From NCBI RefSeq assembly GCF_002224675.1, contig NZ_NMPZ01000020.1, positions 1 to 64,000 on the forward strand: a stretch of 64,000 bases of DNA, written 5' to 3'. Position 1 is the first letter of the stretch, and every line of letters begins with the position of its first letter. Below the pieces are notes generated by a model, which saw nothing but the letters and a program-made list of their open reading frames with translations, made no database searches and was not told the origin of the DNA. Of this stretch, positions 34,711-44,021 are shown piece after piece. Origin of the DNA: Segatella copri. Its GTDB lineage: Bacteria > Bacteroidota > Bacteroidia > Bacteroidales > Bacteroidaceae. The position numbers and the translations under genes were made by a program.

Positions 34711-35164
34711 AATGATTGATAATAGAAATGGTATGGAGCTTGAACCGCTGAGCGCCACAGACGATCAGCTCCTTCAGGCTTTCTTTGCTGATAACAGGAT
34801 GGAGGAGATTCCGGATGATGGATTCTCTGATAGGGTGATGCAGGCATTGCCGGGTCTTGAGCCGGAAAAGACCGTGCTGTCTCTTGAGCAGGAGCAGGCA
34901 TTGGCTAAGCGTCTCCGATTGGAACATCTGTGGACGGCAGCCTGTGTGGCTGTCGGCGTAGTGGCTGCTGTGGTTTGCCAGGGATGGGAGCAGATACAGG
35001 GCTGGCTCTTCTCTATGAAGATAGATTTCCTGCTTACTGGTTCCCGTGCCCTTACCCATATGCTTGATGCAATCATGCAGACGCAGAATCTCCTGATGAT
35101 GCTCGCTGGCATCGTAGTCCTCGTGATGGTCTGGGGATATAATGAAGTGGCGGATGCCAGATAA
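34694..35164 (+). CDS. DUF5056-type membrane protein, candidate anti-sigma partner
   Basis: A 156-residue protein. The cytoplasmic N-terminus has DDQLLQAFFADNRM, then IPDDGFSDRVMQALP, the DUF5056 hallmark. Two membrane helices follow: about 75-94 and 133-152. The start overlaps the sigma gene; ATG 34700 is an alternative. Placement, size and membrane topology fit an anti-sigma factor, but no HHCC zinc motif is present, so the role is inference. Confidence 0.8.
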   Translation: MVMTDKMIDNRNGMELEPLSATDDQLLQAFFADNRMEEIPDDGFSDRVMQALPGLEPEKTVLSLEQEQALAKRLRLEHLWTAACVAVGVVAAVVCQGWEQIQGWLFSMKIDFLLTGSRALTHMLDAIMQTQNLLMMLAGIVVLVMVWGYNEVADAR

Positions 35165-35180
35165 GAAAAAACTCTTTCTG

Positions 35181-37253
35181 CTAGTAGAAGAATGTTTTAT
35201 ATCCGTTGTCTTCGGATACTTTCTCTTGTCTTGGCTTTGACTTTGGCGGGTTCTGCAGGTTACCTTTATTGTCGAACATCTTGTAGGTGGTACGAAGAAC
35301 CGTAAACTCGGTGCGGCGGTTCAGCTGGTTGCATATCTCCTGATGCTCCCTGGTCTGCTTGAGGATGAAATCCTGGGTGAGCACATCGTCTTCCTTCAGC
35401 CAGGGATATTTCTCCGTGAGCTTCCTGCGGATTGTCTTCGGGCGTTCCTTGCCATATCCCACAGGGGTAAGGCGATCTTTTTCAATGCCGTGAGCTATGA
35501 GGTAATCCACTACCGACTGGGCGCGGCGCTGAGACAATCGCTTGTTGTACTCGCTGTTGCCTTTGTAATCGCAATGGGCACTCAGTTCGATGGTTACGTG
35601 GGAATTCTCTTTCAGCAAGGCTACGAGCTTATCCAGAGCCTGGGTGCTGGCTGGCGTCAGGGTAGCTTTGTCAAAATCATAGAAGATGTTGTCGATGAGT
35701 ACTGGGGCTGAGATGGAAGCCAGCGGGAACTGGAGCACGTACTCCTTGCTCTCCTTTGCCGAATCTATCCGCAACTCCTCCTTGTGGTTGAGGAATCCCT
35801 TGCAGGAAGCCATCACAAGATAATCTACCTCAGGATGGATAGGCAGCGTAAACGAACCGTCACTCTTGACCGGCAGTTTTCTGTAGGTGCCATCGTTGCC
35901 TACTACCATCACCTGTGCGGCAGGAAGTTCGTAGCCGTCTTTTTCGTAAACCCATCCCTTCATCGTGGTGACAATCTCCGGATTATTGAAAGAATAGATA
36001 TGGTCGTAGCCGCGGCCATCCTTTCTGTTGGAAGAGAAGAAGCCACGGTTGTGTGGTCCCTCGAAGGTCATTCCGAAATCATCTGCTTCAGAATTGAGGG
36101 GATAGCCGGGATGCTCTATCTTATACTGCTGGGTCTTTTCGTCTATTCGGGCAATGTAGATGTCGAGACCACCCATTCCGATATGTCCGTTACTGCTGAA
36201 ATAGAGGTCGCCGTTAGGGCGGAAGGTAGGGAACATCTCGTCGCCCGGCGTATTGATGGGGGCACCGAGGTTTTCCACACCTCCCAGACCTGAAGGAGTG
36301 ATGCGCACACGCCAGATATCGTAACCGCCCATTCCGCCCGGCATATCGGAAACGAAATAGAGCCATTCACCGTCAGGACTGATGGCAGGGTGGGCGTAGG
36401 TGCTCAAGGTATCCTGGGTGATTTCCAGCTTCTGAACCTTTCCCCAGGCAGCATCCGAACGGGAAGAGGTGACGATCTGGGCAAATCGGGGAGAGGCTGG
36501 ATCGGTGACGCATTGGGTGAGATACATCTCCTTGCCATCGGGAGTGAAGCAGCAGGCTCCCTCATCATAGTCGGTATTCAGACCAGTGGCGATGGCTTCC
36601 GGTCTGCTCCATTTTCCCTTGTCGTCTTTTTCTGAATAGAAGATATCGCCAGCCTTGGTGCCGGTGATTCCGCTGAGTTCATCTCCCTGTGCGTCATTGC
36701 GGGTGGAGGTGAAGTAGATCTGTTCGTATTCATCGCCCAGGAGCATCGGTGAATAATCGGCTCTTCGGGAGGTGAAGACATCCATCTTCTTTACCTGATA
36801 TCTGCTTCCGGCTTTTTTCCAGCCGGGAGTCATCTGGGCAGATCTCAATCCGTTCTGGGCTAGGATATTGTCGGGCATGGAATCCACGAGGATTCTGAAT
36901 TCCTTTTCTGCCTGCTTGTATTCGCCGTTTTTCAGGAGCAGACGGGCGTAAGCCAGACGGTCATCGAGTGAAGCCTGGTTATAGCGGATGGCATTGCGGT
37001 AAGCATTCACAGCCTTGGGGGTAGCATTGATCTTGTTGTAGCAGCGTGCCATCTTCAAGGCAAGCTTTCCCCGGTTTTCACGCTCCTTGGGAGGTGTCTT
37101 GGTGTAGGCTTGCTTGAATTGGTCGGCAGCATCATAGTATTCGCCTAAAGAAAGGAACTTTTCTCCCTTCTTCAGGTTCTTGTCAATGCCGCAGCTTATC
37201 AGAAGGAGGCAGCAAAAGGCTGTTATGATTTGGTAATATCTAATCTGCTTCAT
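35181..37253 (-). CDS. porE: PorE-like outer-membrane lipoprotein with TPR, propeller and OmpA domains
   Basis: Proposed to anchor the type IX secretion machine to peptidoglycan. It has 690 residues. Lipobox LLISC near 20; TPR-like helices about 25-135; PD40/WD40-type beta propeller about 165-430 (ISPDGEWLYFVSDMPGG, FRPNGDLYFSSNGHIGMGG); carboxypeptidase-regulatory-like domain about 435-510; OmpA C-terminal domain about 530-650 (IFYDFDKATLT, ELSAHCDYKGNSEYN, LSQRRAQSVVDYLI). This domain order is that of PorE of Porphyromonas gingivalis. Other OmpA-TPR proteins share parts, so the symbol is probable, not certain. Confidence 0.82.
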   Translation of the reverse strand: MKQIRYYQIITAFCCLLLISCGIDKNLKKGEKFLSLGEYYDAADQFKQAYTKTPPKERENRGKLALKMARCYNKINATPKAVNAYRNAIRYNQASLDDRLAYARLLLKNGEYKQAEKEFRILVDSMPDNILAQNGLRSAQMTPGWKKAGSRYQVKKMDVFTSRRADYSPMLLGDEYEQIYFTSTRNDAQGDELSGITGTKAGDIFYSEKDDKGKWSRPEAIATGLNTDYDEGACCFTPDGKEMYLTQCVTDPASPRFAQIVTSSRSDAAWGKVQKLEITQDTLSTYAHPAISPDGEWLYFVSDMPGGMGGYDIWRVRITPSGLGGVENLGAPINTPGDEMFPTFRPNGDLYFSSNGHIGMGGLDIYIARIDEKTQQYKIEHPGYPLNSEADDFGMTFEGPHNRGFFSSNRKDGRGYDHIYSFNNPEIVTTMKGWVYEKDGYELPAAQVMVVGNDGTYRKLPVKSDGSFTLPIHPEVDYLVMASCKGFLNHKEELRIDSAKESKEYVLQFPLASISAPVLIDNIFYDFDKATLTPASTQALDKLVALLKENSHVTIELSAHCDYKGNSEYNKRLSQRRAQSVVDYLIAHGIEKDRLTPVGYGKERPKTIRRKLTEKYPWLKEDDVLTQDFILKQTREHQEICNQLNRRTEFTVLRTTYKMFDNKGNLQNPPKSKPRQEKVSEDNGYKTFFY

Positions 37254-37350
37254 ATAATTTAGAAATAGAAAGCCCTAATTATGATAATAACGAAAGGGTT
37301 ACGCAATTATTATAATTAGGGCTTTATTGTCTGTATATTTTTCCGGAAAA

Positions 37351-39489
37351 TTACATCTGCGAGAATGGCTGGCGATATTGGCAGCCAGATTTCCAGTTGC
37401 TGCAACCATAGGCGGTCTTGCCCTTGATGATGACGCCCTTTCCGCAGAGCGGACATGGCTTGCCTACCATTGGGTCGGCTGGAGCTGGCTGAGGGGTTTC
37501 ATCCTTTTTCTTGGCTGGTGCTTTCTTTGCTGCCGTTTTCTTCTTTTCCGGTTTTTTCTTGAGATCTTCTTCCGTCATGATGGTGACTCTTCGGCTGCTG
37601 TTATCCGATAGAACATCGATGACAATCTGGTTGATCTGCTCTTTCAGGCCGTTGATGAATTCGGCAGGGTCGTAGGTTTTGTGCTCGATGTCTCGGAGCT
37701 TTTTCTCCCAGATACCGGTCAGCTCACAGCTCTTCAGGAGTTCCTCGTGGATGGTGTCGATGAGCTCGATACCTGTTGGTGTTGCCATCAGGTTCTTGCG
37801 CTGGCGGCGGATGTAGTGGCGCTTGAAGAGAGTCTCGATGATGCCGGCACGGGATGATGGACGGCCGATGCCGTTCTCCTTCAAAGCCGCACGAAGTTCC
37901 TCGTCTTCCACGAATTTACCCGCTGTCTCCATCGCACGGAGCAGGGTTGCCTCGGTGTAATACTTAGGCGGCGTGGTCCATTTCTCCGTCAGGGTAGGCT
38001 GATGGTTGCCCGATTCGCCTTTCACGAAAGAGGGGAGGGTTCGCTCTTCTACCACTTCCTTCTTGGTGCCGTTTCCGTTTCCGTCGCCTGCATTTCCGCC
38101 ATCGTTTCCGTTGGCGTTATCTGCATCGTCGTCATCGGCATTCTTCGCATCCTTGGCATAGACTACTCGCCAGCCTGGTTCCAGAATCTCCTTACCGCTC
38201 ACCTTGAACTCTATCTTTTCCGGTTTGGGTCCGTCCTCGTTGATAACCTCGCCCAATACGGTGGTGGTAGAGAATTTACAATCCGGATAGAACACGCTGA
38301 TGAATCGCTTGGCGATGAGATCATACACGTTTGCCTCCATATCGGTGAGTCCGGTTGGCGGAACTCCGGTTGGGATGATGGCGTGGTGATCGGTTACCTT
38401 GCTGTTATCGAAAACCTTCTTGCTCTTCGGCAACTTCTTGCCGGTGGCTGCGAGCTGCTGGATGAGCGGCAGATATTTCTGCTGACTCGCTATCTTTGCC
38501 TGGCTCACACCATTCAGAATCTGCGGACATTTCGGATAGATATCGTCTGTGAGAAACTGGGTATCTACACGAGGATAAGTGGTATATTTCTTCTCGTAGA
38601 GACTCTGGATGAGTTTCAGCGTAATATCGGCAGAGTAGGCAAACTTCTTGTTGCAATCCACCTGCAGCGAGGTGAGGTCGTAGAGATGAGGGGGTGCCTC
38701 GTTTCCCTTCTTCTTGCTTACATCGGTAACGGTGAAGGGTTTGCCGGCGATGGTGCTGAAAGCCTTCTCGCCTTCCTCCTTGCTGGTAAACTTGCCGCTG
38801 GTGGCTGTAAACTGGGTGTCGCGATAGATGGTGGCGAGTACCCAGTAAGGTTCGGAAACGAAGTTGTCGATTTCCTTCTGGCGGTTTACGATAAGGGCAA
38901 GGGTAGGGGTCTGCACTCGGCCGATGCTGAGCACCTGTTTGTTCTGACCGTATTTCAATGTGTAAAGTCGGGTGGCGTTCATGCCGAGAATCCAGTCGCC
39001 GATGGCACGTGAAAGTCCGGCAAGATAGAGCGACTGATATTCCCCCTGGTCTTTCAGTTCCTGGAAGCCCTGCTTGATGGCTTCATCGGTCATGGATGAA
39101 ATCCACAGTCTCTTAACGGGGCATTTTGCCTGCGCCTTCTGCATCACCCATCTCTGGATGAGCTCTCCTTCCTGTCCGGCGTCACCGCAGTTGATGATGC
39201 TGTCGGCAGCCTGCATCAGTTTTTCGATGGTGGCAAACTGCTTCTTGATGCCTTCATCGTTGATGAGCTTGATGCCGAAGCGCTGTGGAATCATCGGCAA
39301 TGCCGAAAGGCTCCAATGTTTCCACATTGGAGTATAATCATCCGGTTCCTTCAGCTCACAAAGGTGGCCGAAAGTCCATGTTACTTGGTAACCATTACCT
39401 TCCATATAACCGTCGCGTGCCGTGGTAGCTCCGATGATTCGGGCGATATCCTTAGCCACGCTAGGTTTCTCTGCTATACAAACTATCAT
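37351..39489 (-). CDS. topB: DNA topoisomerase III
   Basis: Type IA topoisomerase that decatenates and relaxes DNA. It has 712 residues. Toprim domain about 1-140 (CIAEKPSVAKDIARI, INCGDAGQEGELIQR), active-site Tyr in YPRVDTQFLTDDIYP (about 310), helical core to about 600. An Asp/Asn/Gly-rich insert (about 448-470) is unusual. The C-terminus has a Lys/Ala stretch (KKPEKKKTAAKKAPAKKK) and a zinc ribbon (CPLCGKG..GCSNWKSGC). A -7 box TACCTTTG is at 39519-39512. Confidence 0.94.
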   Translation of the reverse strand: MIVCIAEKPSVAKDIARIIGATTARDGYMEGNGYQVTWTFGHLCELKEPDDYTPMWKHWSLSALPMIPQRFGIKLINDEGIKKQFATIEKLMQAADSIINCGDAGQEGELIQRWVMQKAQAKCPVKRLWISSMTDEAIKQGFQELKDQGEYQSLYLAGLSRAIGDWILGMNATRLYTLKYGQNKQVLSIGRVQTPTLALIVNRQKEIDNFVSEPYWVLATIYRDTQFTATSGKFTSKEEGEKAFSTIAGKPFTVTDVSKKKGNEAPPHLYDLTSLQVDCNKKFAYSADITLKLIQSLYEKKYTTYPRVDTQFLTDDIYPKCPQILNGVSQAKIASQQKYLPLIQQLAATGKKLPKSKKVFDNSKVTDHHAIIPTGVPPTGLTDMEANVYDLIAKRFISVFYPDCKFSTTTVLGEVINEDGPKPEKIEFKVSGKEILEPGWRVVYAKDAKNADDDDADNANGNDGGNAGDGNGNGTKKEVVEERTLPSFVKGESGNHQPTLTEKWTTPPKYYTEATLLRAMETAGKFVEDEELRAALKENGIGRPSSRAGIIETLFKRHYIRRQRKNLMATPTGIELIDTIHEELLKSCELTGIWEKKLRDIEHKTYDPAEFINGLKEQINQIVIDVLSDNSSRRVTIMTEEDLKKKPEKKKTAAKKAPAKKKDETPQPAPADPMVGKPCPLCGKGVIIKGKTAYGCSNWKSGCQYRQPFSQM

Positions 39490-39591
39490 TCTTTATTCTT
39501 ATTTCTGTTTGCAAAGGTACAATAAAATAATGAAATAGCCATCATTTCAGCTTCTTTTTCTCATGGCGGGGAATAAAATATTCCACAAAAA

Positions 39592-39715
39592 AGGTCGCCC
39601 TGAAAGAGCAAAAGCTTCTTGCATTCAAAGCTTTTGCCCTTTCAGGGCGACCTTGCTGATTGTTATCTAACCCAGGGCGCTGCCCTGGGCTAGGAGCTTC
39701 TGCCCTTTCAGGGCG
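39592..39715. repeat. Palindromic intergenic repeat, copy B (inverted relative to A and C)
   Basis: 39592-39653 forms a long, nearly perfect hairpin (AGGTCGCCCTGAAAGAGCAA against its complement, with one mismatch and a short loop). It is followed by AACCCAGGGCGCTGCCCTGGGCTA (39669-39692) and AGCTTCTGCCCTTTCAGGGCG, the reverse of the first module of copies A and C. It lies just after carB and could act as its terminator. Confidence 0.88.
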
Positions 39716-39738
39716 TGTTCGTATAAATCTGCGTGCGA

Positions 39739-42700
39739 TTACTCGTACTCCTGCCAGCTCTTGATCTGAAGCTGGTCCTGGCTCAATGTGCAGAATGCCT
39801 CGATGAAGGCGGAAGCCAGACGGGCATTGGTGATCAGAGGAATGTTGTGGTCGATGGCACCACGACGGATTCTGTAACCATTGGTCAACTCACGCTTGGT
39901 GTGATTCTTAGGAATATTGACGATGAGGTCGAACTTGTGGTCGGCAATCATCTGCATCACGTTAGGGAGATCCTTGTGGTCCTCATCAGGCCATCCTACG
40001 GCTGTAGCCTTCACGTTGTTCTCGTTCAGGAACTTCGCTGTGCCGGCTGTAGCATAGATGGTGTAACCGTTCTTCACCAGCGCCTGAGCAGCGTCGAGCA
40101 GGGAAGCCTTCTCCTTCGCACCACCACTTGAAAGCATGATGCCCTTGTCCTTTGAAGGAATCTTGTAGCCGGTGGCAATCAATGAGTTGAGCAATGCCTC
40201 CTCGAAAGTATCACCCATACAGCCTACCTCGCCGGTAGAACTCATATCTACACCCAAAACAGGGTCGGCGTTCTGCAAGCGGGCGAATGAGAACTGTGAA
40301 GCCTTCACACCCATACGGTCGATATCGAAGGCAGACTTGTCTGGTTTCTGATATGGCGCATCGAGCATGATGCGGGTAGCAGTCTCGATGAAGTTGCGCT
40401 TCAACACCTTGCTCACGAATGGGAACGAACGGGATGCACGGAGATTACACTCGATAACCTTCACATCGCGACCCTTAGCCAAGTACTGGATATTGAAAGG
40501 ACCCGAGATGTTGAGCTCCTTGGCGATGGCACGTGAAATCTTCTTGATCTGACGGGCTGTAGCGAAGGAAATCTGCTGAGCAGGGAAGGTCATGGTAGCG
40601 TCACCAGAGTGAACACCTGCATACTCTACGTGCTCTGAAATACCATACTCAACAATCTCACCGTTCTGAGCCACACCGTCAAACTCAATCTCGTTGGTCT
40701 CGGTCATAAACTGAGAGATAACCACTGGGTACTCCTTAGAAACCTCAGATGCTGCCTCCAGGAAGCGACGCAACTCGTCATCGTTGTGGCAAACGTTCAT
40801 GGCTGCACCAGAAAGAACGTAAGATGGACGAACGAGCACAGGATAGCCTACCTCGTCGATGAACTTCTGAACATCCTCCATTGATGTGAGGGCGCTCCAC
40901 TTAGGCTGGTCGATGCCCAACTTGTCGAGCATGGCAGAGAACTTACCGCGGTTCTCGGCACGATCGATGTTGACAGGAGATGTACCCAGAATTGGCACAG
41001 ACTGGCGATGGAGCTTCATAGCCAGGTTGTTTGGAATCTGACCACCCACGGAAACAATCACACCACGTGGTGACTCCAGGTCGATGACATCGAGTACACG
41101 CTCGAATGAAAGCTCATCGAAGTAGAGACGGTCGCACATATCGTAGTCGGTAGATACGGTCTCCGGGTTGTAGTTGATCATGATTGACTTGTAACCCAAC
41201 TTGCGCGCTGTGTTGATAGCGTTTACTGAACACCAGTCGAACTCTACAGAAGAACCGATGCGGTAAGCACCCGAACCGAGAACGATGACAGACTTCTCGT
41301 TCTTGTAGTAGTTGATGTCGTAACCCTCTACAGCGTATGTCATGTAGAGATAGTTGGTAAGGTCAGGATGCTCGCTTGCCACTGTAGGGATGCGCTTTAC
41401 GGCAGGAAGGATGTTCAGCTTCTTGCGCAGGGCACGAACAGCGAGAACCTCCTTCTCCATATTGGTATCCTTGGTCTTCAATACGAAGCGGCCAATCTGG
41501 AAGTCAGAGAAGCCCAATACCTTAGCCTCGCGCAATACCTCGGCTGGAATCTCCTCCAAAGTATTATATTCAGAAAGCTTGTGCTTGTAATCTACGATAT
41601 TCTTCATGCGCTCGATGAACCAAGGGTCAATCTTGGTCAGTTCCTCGATGCGCTCGATGGTGTAACCTTCCTCCAGAGCCTGGGCGATGGCGAAGATACG
41701 GAGGTCGGTAGGGTTAGAAAGCTCCTCATCCAGGTTGTCGAACTTGGTGTGGTCGTTGCCAACGAAACCGTGCATTCCCTGACCAATCATACGGAGACCC
41801 TTCTGGAGCATCTCCTCGAATGAGCAGCCGATAGACATGATTTCGCCTACAGACTTCATGGAAGAACCAATCTTGCGGCTTACACCAGCAAACTTGGTAA
41901 GGTCCCAACGAGGAATCTTGCAGATCATATAGTCGAGTGATGGAGCCACATAAGCAGAGTTAGGAGTACCCATCTCGCCAATCTGGTCGAGTGTGTAACC
42001 GAGGGCAATCTTAGCTGCAACGAAAGCCAAAGGATAACCTGTAGCCTTAGAAGCAAGGGCAGAAGAACGGCTCAAGCGAGCATTGATCTCGATGATACGG
42101 TAGTCGTTGGTCTCAGCGTTGAAAGCATACTGGATGTTGCATTCACCCACGATGTTGAGGTGACGGACGCACTTTACGGCGATGTCCTGCAACATCTTCA
42201 CCTGCTCGTCGGTGAGAGAACAGGTAGGAGCCACAACGATAGATTCACCGGTGTGAATACCCAGTGGGTCGAAGTTTTCCATAGAGGCAACGGTGAAGCA
42301 ACGGTCGTTCGCATCACGGATGCACTCGAACTCAATCTCCTTCCATCCCTTCAAGCTCTCCTCAACGAGTACCTGAGGTGCGAAAGTGAAGGCAGATTCA
42401 GCAATCTCCTTGAACTCCTCTTCAGTCTTGCAGACACCAGAACCGAGACCACCCAGCGCATAGGCAGAACGGATCATGATAGGGTAGCCGATGTTGCGTG
42501 CCGCAGCCACAGCCTCCTCCATGTTCTCGCAAGCGTGGCTTACTGGAACCTTGAGGTCAACCTTGTTGAGCTCCTTTACGAAGAGGTCGCGGTCTTCTGT
42601 GTTCATGATAGCCTCTACCGAGGTACCCAATACATCCACACCATACTCCTTGAGCACACCGCTGAGGTAAAGCTCTGTACCCACGTTCAAACCAGTCTGG

Positions 42701-42972
42701 CCACCCCAAGCCAGCATAATGCCGTCTGGGCGCTCCTTCTTGATAATTTCAGTTACAAAAAAAGGTGTCACCGGCAAGAAATAAACCTTGTCAGCAATAC
42801 CTTCACTCGTCTGAATTGTAGCAACATTAGGATTGATAAGGACGGAACTGATACCCTCCTCGCGCAGCGCCTTGAGAGCCTGCGAACCGGAATAGTCAAA
42901 CTCACCTGCCTGGCCGATCTTCAAAGCACCGGAACCCAGAACGAGGACTTTCTTAAGCTGTTTCTTCATCAT
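39739..42972 (-). CDS. carB: Carbamoyl-phosphate synthase large chain
   Basis: Makes carbamoyl phosphate for arginine and pyrimidine synthesis. It has 1077 residues, the standard length. Two homologous ATP-grasp halves: the first from VLVLGSGALKIGQAGEFDYSG (about 9), the second from VIVLGSGAYRIGSSVEFDW (about 563). A C-terminal MGS-like allosteric domain (about 940-1077: GYTIYATAGTAKFLNENNVK, IRRGAIDHNIPLITN). No carA lies next to it in the window. Promoter at 43089-43120. Confidence 0.97.
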   Translation of the reverse strand: MMKKQLKKVLVLGSGALKIGQAGEFDYSGSQALKALREEGISSVLINPNVATIQTSEGIADKVYFLPVTPFFVTEIIKKERPDGIMLAWGGQTGLNVGTELYLSGVLKEYGVDVLGTSVEAIMNTEDRDLFVKELNKVDLKVPVSHACENMEEAVAAARNIGYPIMIRSAYALGGLGSGVCKTEEEFKEIAESAFTFAPQVLVEESLKGWKEIEFECIRDANDRCFTVASMENFDPLGIHTGESIVVAPTCSLTDEQVKMLQDIAVKCVRHLNIVGECNIQYAFNAETNDYRIIEINARLSRSSALASKATGYPLAFVAAKIALGYTLDQIGEMGTPNSAYVAPSLDYMICKIPRWDLTKFAGVSRKIGSSMKSVGEIMSIGCSFEEMLQKGLRMIGQGMHGFVGNDHTKFDNLDEELSNPTDLRIFAIAQALEEGYTIERIEELTKIDPWFIERMKNIVDYKHKLSEYNTLEEIPAEVLREAKVLGFSDFQIGRFVLKTKDTNMEKEVLAVRALRKKLNILPAVKRIPTVASEHPDLTNYLYMTYAVEGYDINYYKNEKSVIVLGSGAYRIGSSVEFDWCSVNAINTARKLGYKSIMINYNPETVSTDYDMCDRLYFDELSFERVLDVIDLESPRGVIVSVGGQIPNNLAMKLHRQSVPILGTSPVNIDRAENRGKFSAMLDKLGIDQPKWSALTSMEDVQKFIDEVGYPVLVRPSYVLSGAAMNVCHNDDELRRFLEAASEVSKEYPVVISQFMTETNEIEFDGVAQNGEIVEYGISEHVEYAGVHSGDATMTFPAQQISFATARQIKKISRAIAKELNISGPFNIQYLAKGRDVKVIECNLRASRSFPFVSKVLKRNFIETATRIMLDAPYQKPDKSAFDIDRMGVKASQFSFARLQNADPVLGVDMSSTGEVGCMGDTFEEALLNSLIATGYKIPSKDKGIMLSSGGAKEKASLLDAAQALVKNGYTIYATAGTAKFLNENNVKATAVGWPDEDHKDLPNVMQMIADHKFDLIVNIPKNHTKRELTNGYRIRRGAIDHNIPLITNARLASAFIEAFCTLSQDQLQIKSWQEYE

Positions 42973-43088
42973 GTTATTTAACTATAAGTTTATTCTTAAT
43001 AATAAAAAGTCTCTTCTGAAAATGTCTTGTTTAGTATCTATTTAGTTTCTTAGTCAGATTACTACGGAAGATACACTATTTCGGGCAG

Positions 43089-43120
43089 CAAAGATACGCT
43101 AAATATCTGAATCATCCAAA
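43089..43120 (-). promoter_or_regulatory. carB promoter
   Basis: Minus strand: -33 TTTG (43120-43117), exactly 20 bp, -7 TATCTTTG (43096-43089). Confidence 0.7.
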
Positions 43121-43176
43121 TTTTCTGCCATTCTTTACAGTTAAATAACATCAATTATTTAAAAATCCTTTCGGGA

Positions 43177-43210
43177 TTGTCTCATTTCTGCTATTTTTTT
43201 GTTACTTTTG
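43177..43210 (+). promoter_or_regulatory. lutABC promoter candidate
   Basis: -7 TACTTTTG (43203-43210) with TTG at 43177-43179; the 23-bp spacing is longer than ideal, so the -33 box is doubtful. Confidence 0.45.
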
Positions 43211-43283
43211 CAGCGCCTACAGAAAATGTAGCAGAAAGTTTCGATAATAATAAAACAATAGATAACAAGAGTATTATAAAACA

Positions 43284-44021
43284 ATGAAAGTCGGATTATT
43301 CGTCCCTTGTTATGTGGATGCTTTATACCCTGAAGCGGGTGTGGCTACATACAAGTTACTAAAGCACTACGGACTGGATGTCGGTTATCCCGAAAAGCAG
43401 ACTTGCTGTGGTCAGCCGATGGCTAACGCGGGTTTTCAGGACAAGTCGGAGAAGGTCATAGAGACATTTGATGAGCTGTTCAAGGATTACGATTACATCG
43501 TAGCTCCTTCAGCTTCATGTGCCGCTTATGTTAAGGTGTATTACCCTAAGATTCTGGAGGGTAAGCACGAGTGTATTTCATCCAAGAAGATCATGGATGT
43601 TGTGGAGTTCCTTCACGATGTGCTGAAGGTGGATCATGTGCCGGGAAAATTCCCGCATGCGGTGAGTGTGCACAACAGTTGCCATGGTGTGCGAGAACTG
43701 GGTTTGTCGTCTCCATCTGAGCGACACATCAAGCCATTCAACAAGATTATCGACCTGTTGAATATGGTGGAAGGCATTACCATCCACGAGCCGGAACGCA
43801 AGGATGAGTGCTGCGGATTCGGCGGTATGTTCTCTATCGAGGAGCCTGCCGTTTCTACCCGAATGGGAGAGGATAAGATCAAGCGCCACATGGCTACGGG
43901 TGCCGAATATGTCACCGGACCGGATTCTTCCTGTCTGATGCACATGGCGGGTATTGCCAAGAAGGAGAAGATGCCGATCAAGTTTATCCATGTTGTTCAA
44001 ATTTTAGCTGCAGGACTATGA
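43284..44021 (+). CDS. lutA: Lactate utilisation protein A (CCG-domain Fe-S protein)
   Basis: Subunit of the LutABC iron-sulfur complex that oxidises L-lactate to pyruvate. It has 245 residues. Two cysteine-rich CCG domains: KQTCCGQPMAN (about 38-48) and KDECCGFGGMF (about 173-183), with HNSCHGVREL before the second. It overlaps lutB by 4 nt (ATGA). Homologous proteins sometimes serve other 2-hydroxy acids. Confidence 0.93.
   Translation: MKVGLFVPCYVDALYPEAGVATYKLLKHYGLDVGYPEKQTCCGQPMANAGFQDKSEKVIETFDELFKDYDYIVAPSASCAAYVKVYYPKILEGKHECISSKKIMDVVEFLHDVLKVDHVPGKFPHAVSVHNSCHGVRELGLSSPSERHIKPFNKIIDLLNMVEGITIHEPERKDECCGFGGMFSIEEPAVSTRMGEDKIKRHMATGAEYVTGPDSSCLMHMAGIAKKEKMPIKFIHVVQILAAGL

Larger units (their letters stand above)
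42973..43283. promoter_or_regulatory. Divergent promoter region between carB and lutA
   Basis: No ORF. It holds the carB promoter (43089-43120, minus) with a leader of about 110 nt, and a lutA promoter candidate (43177-43210, plus) with a 70-nt leader. The stretch between them is A/T-rich. I see no clear PyrR- or arginine-type operator. Confidence 0.6.

Noticed and set aside
40000..42981. Long plus-strand frames opposite carB
   Set aside because: carB is full length and conserved; the opposite frames are by-products of its codon use.
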